From UBA6136 sp041178325 (GTDB lineage: Bacteria; Pseudomonadota; Gammaproteobacteria; Methylococcales; Methylococcaceae): a stretch of DNA of 19,080 nt. Positions 8,301 to 13,892 of the stretch are shown piece after piece; position 1 is the first letter of the stretch; each line of letters opens with the position of its first letter. Under the pieces are notes generated by a model. It was not told the origin of the DNA. It saw nothing but the letters and a program-made list of their open reading frames with translations, and did not search any database. Both the position numbers and the translations under genes were made by a program. The stretch is taken from positions 1 through 19,080 of the forward strand of contig JBEGVN010000023.1 in NCBI GenBank assembly GCA_041178325.1, given 5' to 3'.

Positions 8301-9062
8301 GTAATCGCTAAGACCGCTGACGCCATTGACCGCGAGCCTTCTGGCCAAACGTCGCCGAATCGTTCCCCGCTTGTAGAGCGTGAAATCCACCCCGGTACGA
8401 ACCTTAAGTTCGATCAGGATCTTACGGATGAGGCTCTCATGATCGGACTCAGGGTCAAGGTCCGGCGCTGTCGATGTGGCTGCTCGGGAAAAGTAGGGAT
8501 GTTCCGCCAATCCCATGATTTCTGCTGCAATCTGAGAAGGCGGAAGCACACGATCGACCGCATCGAGCTCAATGGCGGCTTTTGGCATACCATAAAACTT
8601 GGCGGTTTCCTCGTCTTGAGCAAAGGTCAGGCCACCCGCACTCTTTATGGCCTTGAGGCCGAAAGCCCCATCACTACCTGTCCCAGACAAAATCACGCCC
8701 ACTGCATTGTGACCCTCTTCCTCAGCGAGAGACTCAAATAGGCGGTCAATCGGCGTCGGCGGGGATGCAGCCACCAGCCGCGGAGAAATAACCAGATGGC
8801 CATCATCGACGGTCATCACGCTATTACAGGGGATCACATAGATGACTTTGGGGCTAATCAGGAGACCATCAGACGCTTCCTCGACGCGAAGGGGGGTCCT
8901 TGCACCCAGAAGCTCGGTCAGTGCGCTTTTATGATAGGGACTAAGGTGCTGGACAACGACGTAGGCGAGGCTTCGCTCGGGATTGAGTCCTTCAATAAAG
9001 GAAGTCAATGCTTCGAGACCGCCCGCTGATGCTCCGACACCGACGATGGGAAAGGGCATCAT
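5361..9062 (-). CDS. CheB-CheR-PAS-histidine kinase-receiver fusion
   Basis: A 1233-residue sensory fusion. A CheB methylesterase domain (about 1-185) has a plausible triad S12 (GASAGG), H39 (VQHLSP) and D131 (GTGSDG). A CheR methyltransferase domain (about 205-470) has GTIRRRLARR, the SAM motif VPGCSSGEE (311-319) and SCRNLLIYLD (414-423). A PAS-like stretch (about 505-620) precedes a Glu-rich coiled coil (about 655-738) and a second PAS (about 740-855). The kinase has H878 (MLAHELRNPL), an N-box NLLSNAIKY, DTGNGI and GGLGIGLTL. The C-terminal receiver (about 1115-1233) has DD at 1121-1122, phospho-acceptor D1165, S1195 and K1217. CheB lacks its usual N-terminal receiver. There are no membrane segments and no chemoreceptor, CheA or CheW nearby, so classical chemotaxis is not implied. 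GGAG lies 9 bases before the first of two ATG codons. It lies downstream of the binding-protein and ion-channel genes on the same strand. Confidence 0.95.
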   Translation of the reverse strand: MMPFPIVGVGASAGGLEALTSFIEGLNPERSLAYVVVQHLSPYHKSALTELLGARTPLRVEEASDGLLISPKVIYVIPCNSVMTVDDGHLVISPRLVAASPPTPIDRLFESLAEEEGHNAVGVILSGTGSDGAFGLKAIKSAGGLTFAQDEETAKFYGMPKAAIELDAVDRVLPPSQIAAEIMGLAEHPYFSRAATSTAPDLDPESDHESLIRKILIELKVRTGVDFTLYKRGTIRRRLARRLAVNGVSGLSDYLMLLKSSREESETLSRELLIQVTDFFRDPDVFEGLTHLVLPHLFQDRASRRPVRIWVPGCSSGEEVYTLAMTALEYLGPDGKEPSVQLFGTDLSESAIEIARAGIYPETISRHVSEDRLRRFFERKNGGYRIGRATRDLCVFARQNVVDDPPFSRIDLISCRNLLIYLDPALQKKVMTLFHYALNPGGYLLLGPSETVGASSELFSPIDKRLRIFSKKLLPGRNIVGILDHPDRLPQVPIPRKIMHSVEQPESERLLQEANRIAMRRFVPPGVLCDSDFNILEYRGDTTPFLGNPIGPPSHNLKKLIKPELLVDLCNAIEASRINREITLCQGLRIEGLDEAPAYSAEIMPFSLGSDEATWFWVFFVPETPQKKRKGAAKEGFLQPFLKGLFPNQEGDEEKNNEIQRLAKDLEATRSYVRNLMEAHEAAMEELKAAEEELLSSNEEFQSTNEELETAQEELQSSNDELRSRNRELNFLNEELMHSRDFAEAIVETVHQPLLVMDGNLTIQRANRAFYRIFQTRPELAENIPFFEMSQCQWALPELRILLEEILPSHTCIEGKEIQVTFAKLGTRTLRLNAQSLRWSQEARILLAIEDISEHEDAIAELRSMDRRKDEFMAMLAHELRNPLTPIRNALEIWRMGTASEADIRNAQETMDRQLTQEARLIDELLDLSRINRGAISLRKEIVDFAEVTQESLSDIQSEVECHHQTLIQNISQVPVIVEGDRARLGQIVLNLLSNAIKYTPKGGNISVALVREGAQAMFSVVDTGNGIDPTLIDSIFDLFVQADKSLARTQGGLGIGLTLVRRLVELHGGQVHAFSEGLGKGSCFTVRIPALPDSTKLAVVAPYHALTSHSDSQRRILVVDDNVDAAESLALLLQLEGFTTEVVFDGLAALEVVCSFTPDIIFLDIGLPGLDGYKVAEQIRRMKNLRRPLLIALSGYGQPSDIEKSKVAGFDHHLVKPADIDQIRALIRETLD

Positions 9063-9149
9063 AAAAGCGGTCTCCGTGCTATGGATCTGAGCGGAAGGGA
9101 ACTGTGTGGAGGGCCGGATGCGCGATCAAGCCATGCGGCTGTCAAAGGG

Positions 9150-9166
9150 GGCTGGATTACCCAGCC
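9150..9166. other. Hairpin between binding-protein gene and hybrid kinase gene
   Basis: GGCTGG-ATTAC-CCAGCC forms a perfect 6-bp stem with a 5-base loop in the 145-base gap. Read on the - strand it starts about 40 bases past the binding-protein stop and is followed by CCCCTTTG, a poor T-tract. It may be a leaky terminator or processing site that lowers kinase expression relative to the channel and binding protein. A chance structure is also possible. Confidence 0.3.
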
Positions 9167-9207
9167 ATTTCGCCCTGAGCGAACTTCATCTCCTTCCCGA
9201 TACCAAG

Positions 9208-10509
9208 CTAGCACGATTGGCAAGGCCGCGGGGAGTTTGGCCTGACTTGCATGGCCTTTTGGCAAACCTCAGGTCGCCCCTCAGGAAGAAATCGATTCCA
9301 GGTCTTAGGTTCTATAGTCCCGTTATTGGCCACAATCCGGAACATGCCATCGCTTTGGATTTCTCCAATCAACGAGAGTTTCTTGAGATGGTGATTTGAA
9401 CGAAACTGGACCCGCCCCTCGGGCGCTTCAAAGGGAACTCCCACCAGCGCATCCCTAACCTTATCAACCTCCGCGCTTTTCGCGGATTCGACACCCAATG
9501 CCCAAAGATGAACCATTGTGTAACCGGCTTCAGTCGGATCGCTGGTCACCCGCTTGTGTCCAAACCTGAACTTGAATGCCTTGGTAAAGCGCCGGGAGCT
9601 CGGCGAATCCAGCGTCTGGAAAAAACTCCAACTGGCATAACTTCCTTCCAAATATTCAGGCCCGATCTCGGACACTTCTTCTTCCGCGATGGAAAAACTC
9701 ATCGTGAAATAGCCATTTGCAGGGGTCAGATAGGCCTTCTTCAGTGCCTTGAAGAATGCAACGTTACTGTCCCCATTCAAGGTATTGATGATGATGCCTC
9801 CCTGAGGGAGGGCCATTTGGATCGCCGAAATGATCGGGGCCACCGCCATGCTGCCTAATGGAATGTATTCCTCTCCTTTGACACTCCCACCTTTCTCCTG
9901 AAGGTGCCCCCTGACGATACGATGCGCCGTTCGGGGGAACACGTAGTCGGAACCCACCAAAAAGAAGGTCTTCCCCTTTTGAGCGATCAACCAGTCCAGC
10001 GCAGGCTCTATTTGTTGATTCGGCGTAGCCCCACCATAAAAAATGTTTGGCGAACACTCCTGTCCTTCGTATTGAATCGGATAAAAAAGGAGATGATTCC
10101 TTTCTTCGAACACGGGCAACATGGCCTTCCGGCTCGCGGACGTCCACCCGCCAAAAACCACATTAACGTGATCCGTATCAATCAGTTTGCGCGCTTTTTC
10201 GGCAAAGACTTTAGGATCGGACGCCCCATCCTCCTCGATGGGCACAATCCTCAGCCGCTTGCCGTCGAGATGGAGGCCGCCACGGTTATTGATTTCCTCA
10301 ATTGCCAAGGCCTCACCCTCCGCCGCGGTGCCCTCAGAGAAGGCCATCGTCCCACTTCGCGAATGCAGGATACCCACTTTAATTTCACCCTGAAATATGG
10401 GTTTTTCGCTTGCAGACTGCTCGCGACTGCAGCCCACAACCGAGCAGAAGAACAGGGTCGCCAGAGAAATGCCACAGAAGGAAAAGCCTAAGGTGATAGT
10501 TCGCCTCAT
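9208..10509 (-). CDS. UrtA-like (urea/amide) binding lipoprotein, orphan
   Basis: A periplasmic-binding-protein fold of the type I (Leu/Ile/Val-urea) family, closest in motif content to UrtA/FmdD urea or short-chain amide receptors. The motifs are GILHSRSGTMA (46-56), EEDGASDP (92-99), FGGWTSASRKA (119-129), YPIQYEGQECSPNIFY (143-158), TPNQQI (162-167), LVGSDYVFPRTA (184-195), NGDSNVAFF (245-253) and SFSIAEEEV (271-279). The N-terminus is a lipoprotein signal ending VVGC, with C27 lipidated and Ser at +2. The start is ATG 10509: its ATGA overlaps the stop of the ion-channel gene, and the lipobox then falls at a normal position; an open frame reaches 10593 but lacks sense as a start. The product is 433 residues. 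No urt permease or ATPase gene accompanies it, so a sensory role is inferred. The C-terminal tail has three Cys (416, 430, 433), which is unusual. Confidence 0.9.
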   Translation of the reverse strand: MRRTITLGFSFCGISLATLFFCSVVGCSREQSASEKPIFQGEIKVGILHSRSGTMAFSEGTAAEGEALAIEEINNRGGLHLDGKRLRIVPIEEDGASDPKVFAEKARKLIDTDHVNVVFGGWTSASRKAMLPVFEERNHLLFYPIQYEGQECSPNIFYGGATPNQQIEPALDWLIAQKGKTFFLVGSDYVFPRTAHRIVRGHLQEKGGSVKGEEYIPLGSMAVAPIISAIQMALPQGGIIINTLNGDSNVAFFKALKKAYLTPANGYFTMSFSIAEEEVSEIGPEYLEGSYASWSFFQTLDSPSSRRFTKAFKFRFGHKRVTSDPTEAGYTMVHLWALGVESAKSAEVDKVRDALVGVPFEAPEGRVQFRSNHHLKKLSLIGEIQSDGMFRIVANNGTIEPKTWNRFLPEGRPEVCQKAMQVRPNSPRPCQSC

Positions 10510-11483
10510 AGAGACCAGACACTCCAGACCAGAGCAGCAATCGCCATCAGCAAAATGAGCGTACAGATGAGTCCCATACGAAATCCATTCCATTTGATGG
10601 AAGGCGATGACTCAGGGTAGAGGTGATGTTCATGGGTGTAGAGCACGAAGACCGTCGCGATAAACGTGTAGATCAATACCAGGATATGAATCTTGTCGAC
10701 CAAGGTGACGTATTCGACGGCACCGAGATCAGAAGAAGCGCTCTGCATACTGAGAACATCGGCAAATACCGAAGCCGCCAGAAGACCAAAACGCGTTTGA
10801 GCATCCAGGCGAATAAAAAAAGCAGGAAATACAAGCCCAGCCGCGACAAAGGCTGCAATGGTCAGTTTCCAGAAGGCGGCATAATTCGCTCGTTTGAGGC
10901 TCAGGGAGACATCCGCAGCGGCAAATGTCACCTCGGATGTCTTCTCAATCCTCGGATCACCGAAGCTCGACCGAAAGGTCATCTTGCTGGCATAAAGCGA
11001 GGCACCCAAGATGTCCCAACCTTGGAGCCGTAGATTAGAGTCCACAATGGACGTGATCCCATCATCGATAAAACGCAACCTGGAATAATCACGCCCTTTT
11101 GCGACCAATTGAATGCCCAGAGTCTGATCATCAAAGGGGAAATCACTCATGTTCCAGGCGTGCCTGAAAGTACCCCGAATCTTTCGTGTGATCCAGAAGC
11201 CCTTGGGGGTCTTCTCCTTATTAATCACGGACTCCTTGATTTCTATGGCGTTGGGGAAGTTAACATCCTCAATCGGGTTGCTCTCGGGGTTCGCCGTGAG
11301 TGTCCAGAGCCAGAAGGTTGCATCAAAGCTTTTACCCTGCCGGTCAAAATCCCCTACATCGGTAATGAGGGCACCCAAAGGCGCATACTCGATCGATTGA
11401 TTTTTTTGACCCTCGCTTTGCGCTTGACAGGGGATACATAGACAGCAGAAAACTAAAATGTAAGCCCAAAATGCTTTGGCCAT
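10506..11483 (-). CDS. Pentameric ligand-gated ion channel homologue (bacterial Cys-loop receptor)
   Basis: A 325-residue homologue of GLIC/ELIC and the nicotinic receptor superfamily. Residues 1-21 are a signal peptide (WAYILVFCCLCIPCQAQ). Residues about 30-200 form the predicted extracellular beta sandwich. It contains the hallmark loop WNMSDFPFDDQTLGIQL (110-126), matching the F-PFD-Q-L pattern of the family; the cysteine pair is absent, as in other prokaryotic members. Four transmembrane helices follow: M1 about 202-224, M2 about 229-247 (pore-lining), M3 about 259-283 with the family-like TLVDKIHIL, and M4 about 302-324. There is no large M3-M4 cytoplasmic loop, again typical of bacteria. 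Length and topology match the family. Its stop overlaps the UrtA-like gene by four bases (ATGA), the best clue to function. The SD is weak (TTGAGA). Ion selectivity and ligand cannot be read directly. Confidence 0.87.
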   Translation of the reverse strand: MAKAFWAYILVFCCLCIPCQAQSEGQKNQSIEYAPLGALITDVGDFDRQGKSFDATFWLWTLTANPESNPIEDVNFPNAIEIKESVINKEKTPKGFWITRKIRGTFRHAWNMSDFPFDDQTLGIQLVAKGRDYSRLRFIDDGITSIVDSNLRLQGWDILGASLYASKMTFRSSFGDPRIEKTSEVTFAAADVSLSLKRANYAAFWKLTIAAFVAAGLVFPAFFIRLDAQTRFGLLAASVFADVLSMQSASSDLGAVEYVTLVDKIHILVLIYTFIATVFVLYTHEHHLYPESSPSIKWNGFRMGLICTLILLMAIAALVWSVWSL

Positions 11484-11519
11484 GTGTTCTCAATATTGGA
11501 GATTGAATCCGTTCAGCGC

Positions 11520-11550
11520 ATTATTACCGATCTGCCCCCTCTCCTGCCAA
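11520..11550 (-). promoter_or_regulatory. Candidate sigma-70 promoter for the ion-channel operon
   Basis: On the - strand TTGGCA (11550-11545) matches the -35 consensus at 5 of 6 bases. AATAAT (11525-11520) matches the -10 at 5 of 6. The spacer is 19 bases, at the long end of the accepted range. Transcription would begin near 11513, giving a leader of about 30 bases before the ATG at 11483. Confidence 0.35.
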
Positions 11551-11621
11551 ATCTCGGGATACGTTAATCCTGAGCGAATCAAAGGGCTTCACGACTTAAT
11601 CTGAAACACGGAGGTATTGGA

Positions 11622-12584
11622 GTGATGAGATATCGATGGCCACTCATTTGGATGACTGCCTATGTCATCAACTTTATGAGTCATAGCCTCTTTGACCTCA
11701 ACACAAGCTCTAGTCTTGATCTCAAGTCCATCATTCTGGATACCTTGACCCGAGAGGAGATCACGAACCTCAGTAAAGCGCGGGAATACAGACTCCGGAT
11801 CTACTGGGAAGCCAGTGTTCTTGGGTCTCTCGTCGCCTATCTGATCGCCTGCTTATGGGGAATCCGGACTTACCTTCAGTGCATCGGGATGACGCTCCGC
11901 CACCCGATCATCTTGATCGGTATTTTGACCATTGCCTCGGAGCTCCTCAGGATTGGTACATCCGGAGAAGCTTCTGCTGGCTTCAACACCATTTTCTGCA
12001 CGACCTATGAGGCCTTGGAACACTCGCCCTACGTCACACCCGATTTCATGAGGCAGGTCACCTTTCTTATCAAGCTGATCAATGTTCTTGCCGTCAGTTC
12101 TCCAGGCATCCTGATGATGGGTATATGTGCAGCTTTGACGGTTCCCGACATCCATAAGCAACTCTCACTGAACTTCCTGATCGAAAGGGACAGTACCATC
12201 GATCAAAGCGTCATCATCGGTTCGTTCATGATGCTGATGGGTCTCGTTCATATGGGTTGCTGGATGGACTGGCCCGTGGGGATTTGGGCAAGTTCAGACC
12301 TCAAAACCACAGTCATGGCGTTAACCGCATCCGTTTATGAGTACTGGGGCATTTGCTTCAGTATCCTGCTGTTATTGGTCTACGGTGGGTCGAAATGGGT
12401 ATGGAAGACCATCGTCATGGATGTCTTGTCCACCCATCACCCGGACATCGATCCCGAATCCTTTATCACAGATCACGACTTGGGATTCCGTATCAGGCGA
12501 CACCTTCCCCACGCGATTGCCATCGTTCTTCCCGTTCTCTCAAGTCTCGGTGGATCCGGGTCTAGTATCTTCACCATGCACTGA
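11622..12584 (+). CDS. Multi-pass membrane protein of unknown family
   Basis: I do not recognise this 320-residue protein. It has about six or seven hydrophobic segments: about 7-24, 64-82, 94-112, 145-172, 193-215, 240-257 and possibly 293-311. After the first segment a charged loop (about 25-60, with LTREEITNLSKAREYRLR) precedes the rest. A second soluble stretch (about 262-292, STHHPDIDPESF) lies before the last segment. No catalytic motif or known fold signature stands out. The start is GTG at 11622, 6 bases after GGAGGT (11610-11615); an ATG follows immediately in frame. It is transcribed divergently from the ion channel across a 138-base gap and is followed after 30 bases by the MFS transporter gene, probably in one operon. 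Confidence 0.8.
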   Translation: MMRYRWPLIWMTAYVINFMSHSLFDLNTSSSLDLKSIILDTLTREEITNLSKAREYRLRIYWEASVLGSLVAYLIACLWGIRTYLQCIGMTLRHPIILIGILTIASELLRIGTSGEASAGFNTIFCTTYEALEHSPYVTPDFMRQVTFLIKLINVLAVSSPGILMMGICAALTVPDIHKQLSLNFLIERDSTIDQSVIIGSFMMLMGLVHMGCWMDWPVGIWASSDLKTTVMALTASVYEYWGICFSILLLLVYGGSKWVWKTIVMDVLSTHHPDIDPESFITDHDLGFRIRRHLPHAIAIVLPVLSSLGGSGSSIFTMH

Positions 12585-12614
12585 CGCTGGGCTCACTGCG
12601 AGAGGCCGTAACCC

Positions 12615-13799
12615 TTGAACAATGAAAATCAAGCCCGTATCCCGAAGGGCATTTGGATGCTGGGCTTCGTGAGCCTTTTGATGGATGTCTCCTCCGAGAT
12701 GATTCATAGCCTTCTACCCCTTTTCATGGTCGAGACCCTCGGAACCAGCGCGTTTTTCGTAGGTATTGTTGAAGGCTTTGCGGAATCCACAGCCCTGATT
12801 GTCAAAATCTTTTCAGGCGTCTTGAGTGATTATCTTGGGAAAAGAAAGGGGCTCGCCGTCCTTGGCTATGGCCTTGGCGCGATGAGCAAACCCCTTTTTG
12901 CGTTGTCCCAAGGTATGGGGCTTGTCCTGACTGCACGATTGATCGACCGCGTCGGCAAAGGGATTCGAGGGGCGCCAAGAGATGCACTCATTGCCGATAT
13001 AGCCCCACCCGCGATTCGGGGGGCCGCATTCGGACTGCGTCAATCTCTGGACACTGTGGGCGCTTTCCTCGGCCCTCTTATCGCGGTCGGTCTGATGCTG
13101 CTTTGGAATAACGATTTTCGGGCCGTTTTCTGGGTGGCTGTCATCCCGGGTTCATTAGCCGTCGGATTGCTCATCCTTGGGGTCAAGGAACCCAAACGTC
13201 ATCTGGCTGAAAAACGCTCCAACCCCATCCGCCGCGAAAATCTTAACCGTCTGAGTGCTCAATACTGGTGGGTCGTCGTGATTGGGACGGTCTTCACACT
13301 CGCACGTTTCAGCGAGGCTTTCCTGGTCCTTCGAGCCGAACAATCGGGCATTCCTGTGGCGCTGGTGCCCCTGGTCATGGTCGCCATGAATTTCGTCTAT
13401 GCTGCAACCGCTTACCCCTTTGGCAGACTTTCTGACCGAATCAGTCATCGCGCACTGCTGGCCCTGGGGCTAGCGGTATTAATTGCGGCTGACCTATTTC
13501 TTGCCACAAGCAACCATTGGATGAACCTCCTCATGGGCGTGGGTCTTTGGGGAATTCATATGGGGATCACTCAGGGTCTGCTTGCCACAATGATTGCCGA
13601 TCAGGCGCCATCTGAACTTCGCGGAACAGCCTTCGGCCTGTTCAATTTGGTCACCGGTGTTGCCATGTTGATCGCCAGCATTCTGGCAGGCTTATTATGG
13701 GACGCGTGGGGTCCTGCCTTTCCCTTCCTCGCAGGCGCCGGATTTTCAATCCTGGCGCTCTTCGGACTCCTTAAAAGTCATAAGTCTCAAAGAAATTGA
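12615..13799 (+). CDS. Major facilitator superfamily transporter
   Basis: A 394-residue inner-membrane secondary transporter with the length and hydrophobicity of a 12-helix MFS protein. The conserved loop 2-3 motif appears as SGVLSDYLGKRKG (67-79) and its repeat in the second half as GRLSDRISHRA (270-280), supporting a two-bundle fold. The stretch DRVGKGIRGAPRDALIAD (111-128) marks a bacterial MFS subgroup whose substrate I cannot name. The central cytoplasmic loop (about 191-215) is basic. The start is TTG at 12615, 9 bases after GAGAGG (12600-12605); the nearby ATG at 12622 is out of frame and the next in-frame ATG would cut into helix 1. It sits 30 bases behind the unknown membrane protein gene. 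Confidence 0.9.
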   Translation: MNNENQARIPKGIWMLGFVSLLMDVSSEMIHSLLPLFMVETLGTSAFFVGIVEGFAESTALIVKIFSGVLSDYLGKRKGLAVLGYGLGAMSKPLFALSQGMGLVLTARLIDRVGKGIRGAPRDALIADIAPPAIRGAAFGLRQSLDTVGAFLGPLIAVGLMLLWNNDFRAVFWVAVIPGSLAVGLLILGVKEPKRHLAEKRSNPIRRENLNRLSAQYWWVVVIGTVFTLARFSEAFLVLRAEQSGIPVALVPLVMVAMNFVYAATAYPFGRLSDRISHRALLALGLAVLIAADLFLATSNHWMNLLMGVGLWGIHMGITQGLLATMIADQAPSELRGTAFGLFNLVTGVAMLIASILAGLLWDAWGPAFPFLAGAGFSILALFGLLKSHKSQRN

Positions 13800-13823
13800 A
13801 GGTTGCAGTTCTAACTCTATCCT
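13796..13823 (+). promoter_or_regulatory. Weak candidate promoter for the mtoX operon
   Basis: TTGAAG (13796-13801, overlapping the MFS stop) and TATCCT (13818-13823) each match sigma-70 hexamers at 4 of 6 bases with a 16-base spacer. It would give a leader of about 60 bases before the GTG at 13893. The match is weak, and read-through from the MFS gene is equally possible. Confidence 0.22.
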
Positions 13824-13892
13824 GTCTACCATGCGCCGGACAATCGCCATGACTAATAAGAACAACGCCTGTTTTACTGGGAGAAAACCATC

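Noticed and set aside
9059..9265. Small - strand frame between the binding-protein and kinase genes
   Set aside because: It overlaps the end of the binding-protein gene and the kinase start, has no SD, and its sequence resembles no protein I know.
9904..10491. 195-residue open frame antisense to the UrtA-like gene
   Set aside because: It shows no domain, signal or SD, and the opposite strand encodes a clear protein family over the same bases.
10510..10593. 28-residue N-terminal extension of the UrtA-like protein
   Set aside because: It would bury the lipoprotein signal. ATG 10509 has an ATGA overlap with the channel stop and a normal lipobox position.
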